DNA of 64,000 nucleotides from Dermatemys mawii (GCA_007922305.1 ML677472.1:62001-126000); one strand, 5' to 3'. Shown: positions 44,740 through 56,047, counted from the first letter of the stretch. A program made the numbers and translations. The notes: generated by a model from the letters alone, not told the origin.

Positions 44740-45060
44740 ACTAATGCTAGAAGTCTAAATAATAAAATGGGTGAACTAGAGTGCCTCGTATTAAAAGAGG
44801 ATATTGATACAATGGACATCACAGAAACTTGGTGGAATGAACATAATCAATGGGATACAGTAACACCAGGGTACAAAATATATCAGAAGGATAGAACAGG
44901 TCATGCTGGTGGGGGAATGGCATTATATGTGAAAGAAGGCATAGAATCAAATGAAGTAAAAATCGTAAATGCATCAACTTGTACCATAGAATCTCTATGG
45001 ATAGAAATTCCATGCGCTAATACTAAGAATATAGCAGTAGAGATATATTACTGACCACCT
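44740..45060 (+). pseudogene. CR1 ORF2 endonuclease region
   Basis: The frame shows NNKMGELECL, DITETWWNE and HAGGGMALYVKEGIE, the blocks of the APE-type endonuclease of CR1. It ends at a TGA after AVEIYY. This is part of the broken CR1. Confidence 0.8.
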
Positions 45061-46133
45061 GACCAGATGGTGATAGTGACTGTGAAATGCTCAGGGAGAT
45101 TAGAAATAAAATACTGAATAATTATAATGGAGGGATTTCAATTATCCCCATATTGACTGGGTACATGTCACCTCAGGATGGGATGCAGAGATAAAGTTTC
45201 TTGACCCCTTAAATGACTGCTTCTTGGAGCAGCTAGTCCTGGAATCCACCAGCGGAGAAGCAATTCTTGATTTAGTCCTAAGTGGAGCACAAGATCTGGT
45301 CCAAGAGAATATAGCTGGACTGCTTGGTAATAGTGACCGTAATATATTAAATTTAATATCCCTGTGGCAGGAAAAACACCAAAGCAGCTCAGCACTGTAG
45401 CATTTAATTTCAGAAAGGAAAACTACACCAAAATGCAGTTAGTTAAACAGAATTAAAGGGTACAGTGCCAAAATCTCTGCTCAACTTAAATGTATACCCC
45501 AAATTAAAAAACATAGTAAGAGAATCAAAAAAAGAACCACTGTAGTTAAACAACAAAGTAAAAGAAGCAATGAGCAGCAAAAGGGCATCCTTTAAAAAAT
45601 GGAAGTTAAATTCTAGTGAGGAAAATAGAAAGAGGCACAAACACCTGCAAATGAAATGTAAAAATACAATTAGAAAAGCCAAAAAAGAATTTGAGGAACA
45701 GTTAGCCGAAGACTCAAAAAGTAATAGCAATTTTTTTTAAGTACATCAGAAGTAGGAAGCCTGCTAAAAACAACCAGTGGGGCCACTAGATGATCGAGGT
45801 GCTACAGAAGCACACAAGGATGATAAGGCCATTGTGGAGAAACTAAATGAATTCTTTGCATTGGTCTTCACTGCTGAGGATATGAGGGAGATTCCCAAGC
45901 CTGAACCATTCTTTTTAGGTGACAGATCTGAGGAACTACCCCAGATTGAGGTATCCTTACAGGAGGTTTTTGGAACAAATTGATAAATTAAACAGCAATA
46001 AGTCTCCAGGACCAGATGATATTCACCAAATGTTCTGAAGGAACTCAACTGTGAAATTGCAGAACTACTAGCTATAGTTTGTAACCTATTACTTAAATAA
46101 GCTTCTGTACGAGATGACTGGAGGATAGCTAAT

Positions 46134-46811
46134 GTGATGCCAATTTTTAAGAAGGACACTGGAGGTGATCCTGGCAATTACAGGCCTGTAAGCCTGACTT
46201 CAGTACTGGGCAAACTGGTTGAAACTATAATAATGAACAATATTGTCAGACATATAGATGAACATAATTTGTTGAGGAAGAGTCAACATGGTTTTAGTAA
46301 AGGGAAATCATGCCACACCAGTCTACTAGAATTATTTGAGGGCATCAACAAGCATGTGGACCAAAGGGATCCAGTGGATATAGTGTACTTCGATTTTCAG
46401 AAAGTCTTTGACAAGGTCCTTCACCAAAGGCTAATACACAAAGTTAGCTGCCATGGGATAAGAGGGAAGGTTCTGTCATGGATTGGTAACTGGTTAAAAG
46501 ATAGGAAACAAAGGGTAGGTATAAATGGTCATTTTTCAGAATGGAGAGAGGTAAATAGTGATGTCCCCCAGGGGCCTGTTCTGGGACCAGTCCTATTCAA
46601 CATATTCATAGATGATCTGAAAAAAGGGGTAAACAGTGAGGTGGCAAAATTTGCAGATGATACAAAATTACTAAAGATAGTTAAGACCCAGGCAGACTGT
46701 GAAGAGCTACAAAAGGATCTTTCAGAACTGGGTGACTGGGCAACAGAATGGCAGATGAAATTTAATGTTGATAAATGCAAAGTAATGCACATTGGAAAGC
46801 ATATAAATTGA
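46134..46811 (+). pseudogene. CR1 ORF2 reverse transcriptase region
   Basis: A 225-codon open piece includes NYRPVSLTSVLGKLVE, DFQKVFDKVLH, VPQGPVLGPVLFNIFI and the catalytic FADDTKL block, in the order of non-LTR reverse transcriptases. The N-terminal palm and later regions are out of frame, so the protein is not complete. Confidence 0.85.
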
Positions 46812-47749
46812 TGGGGTCTAAATTAGCTGTTACCACTCAAAAAAGAGATCTTGGAGTCATTGTGGATAGTTCTCTGAAAACATCCACTCAATGTGCAGCG
46901 GCAGTCAAAAAAGCGAACAGAATGCTGAGAATAATTAAGAAAGGGATAGACAATAGGACAGAAAATATCATGTTGTCTCTATATATATCCATGGTACGCC
47001 CACATCTTTAATACTGTGTGCAGATGTGGTCACCCCATCTCAGAAAACATATATTGGTACTGGAAAAGTTTCAGAAAAGGGCAACAAAAATTATTAGGGG
47101 TTTGGAATGGCTAAGGGGAGATATGATTGAGGGCTATAAAACCATGACTGGTGTAGAGAAAGTAGATAAGGAAGTTTTTGTTTACTGCTTCTCATAACAC
47201 AAGAACTAGAGGTCATCAATTGAAATTAATAACAAGCAGCAGGTTTAAAACAAATAAAAGGAAGTATTTCTTCACACAATGCACAGTCAACCTGGGGAAC
47301 TTCTTGCCAGAGGATGTTGTGAAGACCAAAGAACATAACAGGGTTAAAAAAAGAACTAGATAAATTCACAGAGGAGAAGTCCATCAATGGCTATTTGCCA
47401 GGATGGGCAGGAATGACTCTGTTTGCCAGAAGCAGGGAATGAGTGACAGGGGATGGATCACTTAATGATTACCTGTTCTATTCATTCCCTCTGGGGCACA
47501 TGGCATTGGTCACTGTCAGAACGCAGGATACTGGGCTAGATGGACCTTTGGTCAGACTCAGTAGGGCCATTTTTATGTTCCTCCCTCAGTATCTCTCCCT
47601 TATTTCTTTGTTCACACAGCCACTCCTCAGGGAGCAGGACAGTTCTCCAGGGGGAAGAAGACTCTTGCTACAAATGGCATAATGTGCTGGAGAGGGGCCC
47701 CAACCACTGGTCCAGACTGAAATCAGCATACAAGTAGCAAATTCTCCCA

Positions 47750-49559
47750 CCAAGTTAAACATATTATAGTAAGGTTTACCACCGTAAGCCCTGTTTTGCA
47801 TCAGCGTGGCACTTTGTATTGGGGAGTGCATCACTGTCATAATATCAGTGTAGCAACAGCTCTGCAAATTGCTCTCATGCAGAGAGAGCTAAACACAGGT
47901 GTGTGGAGCAGAAGCTACTGTTGTGGCAAGGTGTGAAATGAGGTTAGACAGTTCACAGAGTCACCTTTATTTAGTAATGAAAGGCTTGGAATGTTGCTGT
48001 GATCAGAGAGCTCCCTCACAGGCTCCCACACACAGGATGCTATCTAGGTGTGCTCTCTCCTATTTCCCTGATCCTTTCATCAGCTCTGCCAGTCAGTCAC
48101 TAGAGGGAGCCATAATCACATGCACTAACTGATGTGTTATACTGATGTGCCTCAGATTTCTTAAAGAAAATGAGGAATACTTGTGGCACCTTAGAGACTA
48201 ACCAGTTTATTTCAGCATAAGCTTTCATGGGCTATAGCCCACTTCATTGGATGTATAGAATGGAACACACAGAAGTAAGATGGTGTCAATTTTAAAACAG
48301 AAAAACCTGCAAAACAGACTCCAACAAGAAGCTGAGGAACTGGAATTAATTTACAAATTGGACACTATCAACCAAGGGTTAAACAGGGACTGTGAATGGC
48401 TTAGTCATTACACTAATTGAATGTATTTCCCTACTTAAGTTTCCTTCAGAGGTTCTTGTCATATGTCAGACACAGATCCACTTGATTTTCATTACAAAAG
48501 GTTTTTTTTTCTCCTGCTGATAATGGCTCATCCAAATTAAAGAGCCTGTTAGAATTGGTAAGGTAATTTCTAACTTTTTCTGCTTTCTGTGTACATAAAT
48601 GCATCTTACTTCTGTGTGTTCCATTCTATGCATCCAATGAAGTGGACTATAGCCCACGAAAGCTTATGCTGAAATAAACTGGTTAGTCTCTAAGGTGCCA
48701 CAAGTATTCCTCGTTTTCTTTATGGATACAGACTAACATGGCTGCTAATTTTAAACCTGTCAGATTTCTTAGTATCCTCATCACTTGATGGATAATTTGC
48801 TCAGAGCAATAACCTTGAACCAGCTAGTCTTTTATTTAGAAATTCTGAGAAACTAATTGAAATAGCTATTCCAGAATAGCTCCCCATGTGGATACTCTTA
48901 TTCCAGGATAGCTATTGCCCTTCAAATTCACACTCTACTTTATTCTGGAATAACTTCTGACAAAACCTCAGAGATGATCTTCTTCATGCTTTATCCTAAT
49001 TTCCAGAAAACAGACAGATGGACTCTAGTACTAATACACATTCATAGAGAGATAATATAAACCTATCCTTCTGATTACAACAATACTATATAAAGCAATA
49101 AATATAATCCACGTTCTGTCATTATTCTGTCTGAATAATCCAGCCTCAGTACCTGAAACCCATTAAGCCTCAAGGGGTCGCTCTAGTCACCTGTCAGGAG
49201 CTCTTGTCCATATCTTCTAGGATATGTGGCTTTCCAGATGGCATATGTCCTCTCCTGTGATAGCATCTTCTTCCTCATCATTCCTAAGGAGAAATTCTCA
49301 TCTCTATGTTAGTGGCAAGACAGCATCATCCAGGCAAAGGGGACAAGACAGCAGTCTCCAAGGGATTTGTTAAACTGGATGTCCAGGAAGCAGAGAGAGA
49401 AGAGGACATAGGCAGCCATAACTTTCTCGATAAAGGGACACCACCTTGTTTCTCCTCCCACTGAGGACCGTATTTGCTCTTCAGCTGGCTTTCACCTTGA
49501 GGCACAGAGAGGAGGAAACCCACAGTGTGGTGTAGACAAAGCAGGGGAAAATTACCAGC
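47750..49559. repeat. TRBV unit c, 5' flank (third copy of the TRBV unit)
   Basis: Aligns with 10,225-11,398 and 36,660-37,837 (for example GGAATGTTGCTGTGATCAGA). It contains a Penelope-like insert at 48,163-48,760 and no other gene. Confidence 0.75.
48163..48760. mobile_element. Penelope-like element with 120-bp inverted terminal arms
   Basis: The left arm (48,164-48,283) is the reverse complement of 48,602-48,721 with about four mismatches. The centre encodes the remnant LQNRLQQEAEELELIYKLDT INQGLNRDCEWL (frame near 48,310-48,420), the C-terminal end of a Penelope-like protein. The target repeat CAGATTTCTT flanks it at 48,153 and 48,761. Units a and b have a single uninterrupted site. Confidence 0.8.
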
Positions 49560-50373
49560 ATGCAGCAATATCTCCTGCTCTCAGCACTGCTCCTCTGGGT
49601 CCCAGGTACAGTCTGTCTGACTATAGGAATGGAGTGGGGCAGGCAGGCCCAGAGTCCAAAGTTGGGCTCACGTTGAGGGGCACATTCTCATCACTGAGAC
49701 TGAGGTATGAAGGGATATTTGGAGACCATGTCTCATCTGCTTTGAGATGCTGGGAGGAATGGAGAGAATCACCAAGAACCAGAGATTTATGGGTTAAAAT
49801 ACATCCACTTGAGACCATCAGAACCAAGAATGAACCCCAGATGGGAAACTCCTAATGCATGCCCAGTCAGTTCAGTCATAGGGAAAGCAAATCTCAGAAT
49901 ATTGCACAAAGATTCCTCTTTGTTTGCACAAGCAAAGTCTTTTCCATTTTCTGTCTTTTTCTCCTCATTTTTCTCTCTGTGTTTCTGTCTTTCAAACTTT
50001 TTTCTCTCCCTCCCCCAACATCCCATTTTCTGCATTCACTTGTCCCTCATATTTCTGTCAAGTTTTTTTAATGCTTCTTTTCCAGGTTTGGGGTCAGTCT
50101 ATGTGGAGCAGCCGCCCTTTCTCACAGAGGCTAAGGATAATCCTAAAACCCTGGAGTGTATATTGAAACAAACCAGTTTCAGCTGGATGTACTGGTATAG
50201 GCAACGGGAAGGCAAGGAGCTGGAGGGACTCTTCAACTCTGTAGGAGATGGAGCTGGCACCAACTTCACAGCTGAGCCCTTGACAGCCCTGAGGAGCAGC
50301 ACAAAATGGAGCCTAATATGGAGAAGCCTTTCACTGTCAGACTCGGCTGTGTATTACTGCGCCTGCAGCACTG
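49560..50373 (+). CDS. TRBV: TRBV segment, functional-looking (unit c)
   Basis: Leader exon 49,560-49,605 (MQQYLLLSALLLWVP) ends in CAG/GTACAG. The V exon, 50,086-50,373, follows TTTTCCAG and reads GLGSVYVEQPPFLTEAKDN. Landmarks: Cys23 (LECILKQ), Trp41 (WMYWYRQ), LSDSAVYYC with Cys104, and germline CDR3 start ACST. The frame is fully open. It is the same family as unit b but more diverged, with replacements around CDR1 (SFSW for YCNY) and CDR2 (FNSVGDGAG). Its role is the variable domain of TCR beta. The first segment boundary gives G across the splice, as in unit b. Confidence 0.9.
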
Positions 50374-50412
50374 CACAGTGACAAAGAGCCCTGAGACAGC
50401 CAGCAAAAACCC
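50374..50412 (+). other. 23-RSS of functional-looking TRBV, unit c
   Basis: Heptamer CACAGTG, 23-bp spacer, and nonamer CAAAAACCC at 50,404-50,412. Confidence 0.92.
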
Positions 50413-50637
50413 AGAGAGATGGGAGGAAACAGAGGGTGTGCATGTGCCTATGAGTCAGAAGGTTATTGCAGGGCCATGGTTCCTAGACAATTTGTACATT
50501 AGGTGTCTCCAGATGGGCTGTAAAGATCCCCAGGAATTGCCATGCCATATATCTCAGGAGATGGCTCTTTCTCTCTCCTGTAATCCTTTTTCTTTCCAAA
50601 CGACTTTCTCTTAGTCCCTGTCCTCTCTACTATTTTT

Positions 50638-50638
50638 C

Positions 50639-50713
<75 letters not shown>

Positions 50714-50726
50714 TNNNNNNNNNNTT

Positions 50727-50770
<44 letters not shown>

Positions 50771-50775
50771 TTCTT
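50638..50775. repeat. (TTTC)n microsatellite with a 10-N gap
   Basis: Uninterrupted TTTC repeats flank a run of ten N at 50,715-50,724. The repeat length is therefore not reliable. Confidence 0.95.
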
Positions 50776-51091
50776 TTTCTTATTTCCCAATCCAGTCATT
50801 AAACCCATTCCTACTCCCCTTCAATGCCATCACATTCTGCCCTGTCTGACCTACTGTCCTGGCTCTCAGTGACTGAGACAAGTGCTCTAGAGCGTGTTGT
50901 AGGGGGGTGGCTGCAGTCTGTGGAGCTGCCTTCATGTCTCCATGGATTTCTGGGTGTCCCCTCTCTTCTGATCGACAGTATGTCTGACTTCATATACTAG
51001 AGGAGTAAGGCAGTGGAAGGAATGCTGGAAGTCCTCTTCATTCCCTAAGAGGTGCAGACAACACATTACATATGACCCCAGATAACTACAC

Positions 51092-51623
51092 CAGGGTGTC
51101 AAGATACAGAGGGGTAGCTGTGTTAGTCTGGAATTGCAGAAGTGAGAAAGAGTCCTGTGGCACCTTAAAGACTAACTAAAGTATTAGAGCATAAGCTTTT
51201 GTGGGCTAATACCCACTTCGTCGGATGCATGCATGTGGGCTAATACCCACTTCATCAGATGATTACACCAGGATGCCCAATCTGTGGCTCCAGAGCCACA
51301 TGCTGCTCTTCAGAAGTTAATATGTGGGTCCTTGTATAGGCACCAACTCCAGGGCTTGAGCTATAGGTTTCCAACTTCCCACCCCCCTCCTCGATGCTGC
51401 CATGCCCTCGCTCCTCCCTCTCCCACCCCTGGCAGCTGCCTGCATGCCATGAAACAGCTGATCAGGAGGTGTGAGGAGGGAGGGTAAGACGCTGGTAGGT
51501 CAGAGGTGCTGGGAGCGAAGCTGGGGGAGCTGATAGTGGGGCTGCTGATGTGTTACTGTAGCTCTTTGGAAATGTACATTGGTAAATTCTGGCTCCTTCT
51601 CAGGCTCAGGTTGGCCACCCCTG
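51092..51623. mobile_element. hAT-type element split by a Penelope-like insert
   Basis: It starts CAGG and ends GGTTGGCCACCCCTG. The 8-bp target duplication AACTACAC is exact at 51,084-51,091 and 51,624-51,631. The other TRBV units carry one copy of this sequence. A Penelope-like piece occupies 51,099-51,263. Confidence 0.8.
51099..51263 (-). mobile_element. Short Penelope-like end inside the hAT element
   Basis: GGGGTAGCTGTGTTAGTCTG with the CCTTAAAGACTAACTAAAG region matches, in reverse complement, the end at 17,690-17,810. A target repeat TACACCAGGRTG (12 bp) flanks it at 51,087-51,098 and 51,264-51,275. A GGGCTAATACCCACTTC segment is duplicated within it. Confidence 0.8.
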
Positions 51624-51639
51624 AACTACACAATCAAGA

Positions 51640-53151
51640 GGAACACCAAAATGCCCTGCACCCTGTTGATTCCCAGCTGTACTCACATCACAGGGCCCGG
51701 TGTTGTTGGGCCTGCAGCCAAAGAGGGCAGTGAATGAGAGCTCCAGAGAGGTGCAGAAAAAGGAAATGGGGAGAAAGAGAAGGAGAGGTATAGAGAGAGA
51801 GAGAGCAGCTCCCCATACCAGTCCCTGGCAGGTACCTTTTCCTCCTGTTGGGCATCATTGTGGAGGGAGTGGAACAGATTTGATGGCACCCTTCTTCTAT
51901 GCCCTAATCAGACCACTGTCCATCTAACAAATCTGCAATGTGACCAGCAGCAAATGAGGGTGGTGCCAGTGGAAAGGAAGTTCCATATAGGAGAGATGAA
52001 GTGTTGATATGGAGTCTGCAAACATACTTTCATCAGGGGCATCAGGAGACCCTGACACAACAGGCTGTCAGTGTCACAGTCCGCAGCTCAGGTGTGTAAA
52101 CTCCATTATGCTAGCACTGAAAAGGGACAGCTGATGGCATCAGGAAAAGCAGACAGACACATACAGTGAGTATGGAGTGTGCCTGGCTAAAGGCAATGCT
52201 GTCCTGTACTCCTGTGGAGATAAGATCCCTTAACACTTGAGCTGAGTCAGAAGTTTAAGAAAAGAAATGCTCAGCTGACTTGGGGATGAGTGTGCATGAA
52301 CACCACAGCTGTGTACTACATATGAGAGATCTGCCCATAGTATTCTTTCTGCTACTGCAGTCTGTCCTTGTGAGCTCAGCAATGGTGTCTTCCCATTGGT
52401 GCACATGGGGCTGGAAATGCAGTGAATAGTTGCAGACAATATTAGACTTCAAGACCCTAGGCCACAGGTGTGTGGAGCGGCAGTTATAGCTGTGACAGAG
52501 CATAGGGTGTTGTTGGAGAGTTCAAGGTTTCCCTGCAGCACAGAAATGTTGAGATAACTTGGAACTGGAAGACTGCCGTGATCAGAAATTTGCTTGCTGC
52601 AGCTGAGAGCAGGCACTGTGCTGTTAGGTGAATGTAAAGTTATAAATGAAGGCATTTATGTGTTTAACACCAGTTCTTCTTGTGTTCATATGGAGAATAA
52701 CACATGAAGTTCCAGTCCAGCTCTGGTAGAGAACGAAGCCATTCCTGGCTGCTGACTGTTCAGATCTTATGTAATATGAATGGGCACCTCTCAGGGGCAT
52801 GACAAATGTGATGATCCCATACAACAAACTCCAAGGTATGTTGTGTGATTTCTCTGTAGCTTGTGTGTTTAGTGGGAGTCTTGAGAGGAGAGTGAGGAGG
52901 AGAGAAAAACTGTTTGGCTCTCATGGTGGCTCTTTCCTCCAGCTCCTGTTTCTGTTACTGAACTGAAAACAGATAAACACCCAAAATGCCCCTACTCCTC
53001 CACACAGATACCTGCACAGTAGCAATTAGGATCATACACAGAGCTGTGTAAGGGTCATATCTCCTGCCTATGTGTATTACAGTGATTGAATTGCTCTCTC
53101 ATTCTCATGCTCTTTTCTCATTCTGCCTCCCCACCCACTCCCTGAACAAAA

Positions 53152-53190
<39 letters not shown>

Positions 53191-53310
53191 CTTCCTGTCT
53201 CTCAGTCTCTGCCAGCTCTGCAAGAGGTTGGAAGTTCTCACTCAGGCTCAGGCTGTGTGTGTCTATGCAGCTGTCTCAGACAGATCCCCAGCCAGACGTG
53301 CAGGTACCTG
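51640..53310. other. Spacer with a diverged TRBV-unit remnant
   Basis: From 52,440 to about 52,620 the sequence (GCCACAGGTGTGTGGAG; CTGCCGTGATCAGAAATTTG) recalls the 5' flank of TRBV units a-c, so an older unit copy probably precedes the next TRBV. A (CT)n run lies at 53,157-53,187. No other gene was seen. Confidence 0.5.
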
Positions 53311-53998
53311 ATGGTTCCCTGTTTTCTCTTCGTTGTTGTCCTGTCCCCTTTGGGTAAGTGGACAGCATTGAAATGCATTAAATTAACCAACAGCTCATAA
53401 ATGAGTGTACTGATCTGTTTGTTCTTATCAGAGACAGTAGAGATGAGACAACTTTTAGAGGGCATTTTTCCATTGCGCACAGTCCCCAGCACCTATGGGG
53501 TGGTTTCCAATGTTATATTCTCTAAGGATGTCTACAGAGAGGTTATAAAATGAAGGAGACAATGAAGCTTCGACCCCCCGGAAGACCGCTCACCTTTGGA
53601 AATGTTCCCTAATCTCTAACCAGAAATCCACCCCCGCCCACCTCTTTTTCCCACATTTCATCACATTAAACCCTCATCTAATTTCATTTCCATTTCCTCA
53701 CAGGATGGGCCATCAGTCAGCCACCAGACATGGTCGTTAGTCGTGGACAGCCACTGAATCTGACCTGCTCTCTATCAACAACCCAAATCATGACCATGTA
53801 CTGGTACAAGCAGGACATGGGGAAGGACCCTCAGCTGCAGCTGGTGGTGTTTTCTACAGAAGGCTCCAGTGCAAATTTTGAGAAGCCATTTGAAAGTCAC
53901 TTCAAGAGCAGTGGGACAAAAAGCAGTGTCCTGTCTCTGTATGCAGAGAGTGCCCAGGTGCAACACTCAGGCACTTATTATTGTGCTAAGCAAAATCA
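53311..53998 (+). CDS. TRBV: TRBV segment of a second family, functional-looking
   Basis: Leader exon 53,311-53,353 (MVPCFLFVVVLSPLG) ends in a GTAAGT donor. The V exon, 53,704-53,998, follows TTTCCTCACAG and reads GWAISQPPDMVVSRGQPLNL. V-domain marks: Cys23 (LTCSLST), Trp41 (MYWYKQD), HSGTYYC with Cys104, then AKQN. It is clearly different from the other TRBV here: no extra Cys in CDR3 and a longer framework 3 (SSVLSLYAESAQVQHSG). The CAKQ ending recalls avian V-beta segments, a resemblance from memory. It is fully open and lies nearest the trypsinogen. Confidence 0.9.
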
Positions 53999-54037
53999 CA
54001 CAGTGACTCAACTGCCGAAAATGTTTAGCATAAACCT
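53999..54037 (+). other. 23-RSS of second-family TRBV
   Basis: Heptamer CACAGTG (53,999-54,005), 23-bp spacer, and nonamer CATAAACCT at 54,029-54,037 (weaker match). Confidence 0.85.
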
Positions 54038-54079
54038 CCCAGCAAAGGGAAAGGACTTCCCTTCCCCCACACCCCGCTT

Positions 54080-54600
54080 TGCATCTTGTATCAAAAACAC
54101 TTCATCCTGCTCTAACAGCTTCATCTCTACTCCTTTCATTTCCCTCTCTATCCTCCTCACTTGTCTCCTTTCTCCTGTTTTTCTGCACCTCTCCTCCTGT
54201 ATCCCTCCTTATCTCTTCTCCTACATCTTCCTCATTTTTTCTGTTCCTCTCTCCTTTTCATTTCTCTTCACCCTCTCTGAGTTCTTTCTTCCTTCCTTTT
54301 TCTGTTCCATTCTCTTACTTTTTATCTGTTTTCTCTCCTTTTCCCTCAGTTTACTCATTCTCTCCTCTATACTCCCCTCTGCGTTTTCTGTTCCATAATT
54401 TCCTCTTTCATTCCCTCCTTTCTTCCTCCTCCCTTCAGTGGGGTGAAATTGGACACTGGGACCATTTCAGGACATCATTTCTCCCTTCTGTGCTCTTCTG
54501 CTTTCTCCCCTTACTGCTTATTACTATCATTTCCTCTCTTTTACCCCTTTCCTCTTTTCACCTCTCCTCTCACATTTCCCACTTTTCTTTCTTCTCCTTT
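54080..54600 (+). repeat. Polypyrimidine tract, about 520 bp
   Basis: The plus strand is made very largely of C and T (CTCCTTTCTCC-like) with almost no purine runs. It lies directly downstream of a TRBV. ORFs within it are compositional artefacts. Confidence 0.85.
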
Positions 54601-55060
54601 ACACATTAAGGGCCTGGTTGGAACATCTGCACACCTCTAAGGCCCCTGTTCCTCAAAGCATAATTCCAGCCCCAGAGACAGCACCACTGATTTCAGCCCT
54701 GTTGAGAGCCATAGCTTAGTAGGCACAGGAGACAGCTCTAATATAAAAAAAAAATCTGCTACCAGACAGAATTTACTGCTCAGCTTGTACTGAGCACACA
54801 TGGACTAAGCATGCTCAGTAACATCTTTTGAGGCCACTGCCCTTGCTCTGCCCTCCCTTCTGATTAAAATCTTCTCCCTGCTATTTACAGGAGTTAAAGG
54901 GGGCAAAGAGGGGCAAATCGGAGGGGGCATGGGCAAAGTCTGTGCAGGAGGCAGAAACTGACTGTGCAGGGTGCTCAAACAGCTGGAGGCAGGGGCAGGA
55001 GAGAGGCCGAAGGGCAAAATCAGGGAGTGAGGTAGGAGCTGGAGTTAAGCCCAGGGGTGA
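54601..55060. other. Spacer, no gene seen
   Basis: Purine-rich on the plus strand from 54,890 to 55,050. No exon or repeat end was recognised. Confidence 0.4.
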
Positions 55061-55068
55061 GGTACTGC

Positions 55069-56047
55069 TAAGGTTTCCAGGCATCTGGTTTTCGACTGGA
55101 ACATCCGGTCAAAAAGGGATTCTGGTTGGCACTGCCAACCAGGCCATTAAAAGTCTGGTCAGCAGCGCAGCTGGGGCAGGGGTAAGGCAGGCTCCCTACC
55201 AGCCCTAGTTCCACACAGCTCCTGAAAGCGACTGCCAGGTCCCTGAAGCCTCTAAATCCACACATTCTATTGGTCGGGAACCACAACCAATGAGAGCTGC
55301 GGGGGTGGTGCCTGTGGGTGTGAGCGCAGCGCAGAGCGTCCATGGCCACCCGTGCATCTGGGGGCTGCAGTAACTTGGTAGCCGCTTCCTGGGAGCTGTG
55401 GTAAGCATTGCTGGGACCCTGCATCCCATGCCCTGTCCCACACTCCAAACTTCTGCCCCAGCCAGAGTCCCCTCCCGCACCCAAACTCCTTGAAGCCCAC
55501 ACTGCCCCAACACCCTGTCCCAGCCCCCTCCTGTGCCCCTAACCCCTCATCCTGACCCCACCCCAGAGTCCACACCCCCAGGCAGAGCCCTCAGACCCCT
55601 GAACCCCAAACTTCTGACCGGCCCTGAGCCCGTCATCCCTGGCCCTACCCTAGAGCCCGCACCCCCAACTGGAGCACTCACCACCCCCCCGCCCCGCACC
55701 AGCCCGGAGCACTCTTCCATATCCTGAACCCCCTCATTTCTGGCTCCACCCAGAGCCTGCACCCCCATCCCAGAGCCCATACCCCCTCTGCACCCCTACC
55801 CCAGCCCGGAGCCCTCTCGTGTACCCCAAACCCCTCATCCTTCGTCCCACCCCAGACCCTGCACCCCCCGATGGAGTCTTCATCCCCCTCCCGCACGCTG
55901 ACTCCCTGCCCCAGCCAGGTGAATGTGAATGAGGGTGGGGGAGAGCAAGCAACGGAGGGAGGGAGGATGGAATGAATCGGGGCAGGCCTTGGAGAAGGGA
56001 CGGGGCAAAGGTGTTTGGATTGTGCCGTTAGAAAATTGGCAATCCTA
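55069..56047. mobile_element. GC-rich hAT-like non-autonomous element
   Basis: The left end TAAGGTTTCCAGG and the right end, read on the other strand, TAGGATTGCCAA are imperfect inverted repeats. GGTACTGC (55,061) and GGCACTGT (56,048) look like an 8-bp target duplication with two transitions. The interior has C-rich pseudo-repeats without coding content. Confidence 0.55.

Larger units (their letters stand above)
40600..47590 (+). repeat. Nearly full-length CR1 LINE, interrupted by three insertions
   Basis: It starts in a 5' untranslated region (from about 40,600). ORF1 starts near 40,887 with a Cys-rich YCTQCSIYDYLPYEQVAF, followed by the coiled-coil-like REL...RETEGYIDE and the esterase GDS-region (43,905 on, degenerate). 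ORF2 then provides an endonuclease (44,740-45,060), a reverse transcriptase (46,134-46,811) and the tail GGCCATTTTTATGTTC at 47,569. Insertions: a 60-bp CR1 tail (41,180-41,240), a CACTA-like transposon (41,331-43,880) and a minus-strand CR1 piece (44,068-44,282). Frameshifts make it inactive. Confidence 0.8.

Noticed and set aside
49531..49537. CACAGTG heptamers outside V exons
   Set aside because: No nonamer at 12 or 23 bp and no V, D or J coding next to it.
50611..50808. Lys/Glu-repeat ORF
   Set aside because: Translation of the (TTTC)n microsatellite, crossing an N run.
54079..54609. Ser/Phe/Leu-rich 176-codon ORF, and the extension of the TRBV frame past its RSS
   Set aside because: Polypyrimidine tract. 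The TRBV coding part ends at the RSS at 53,999.
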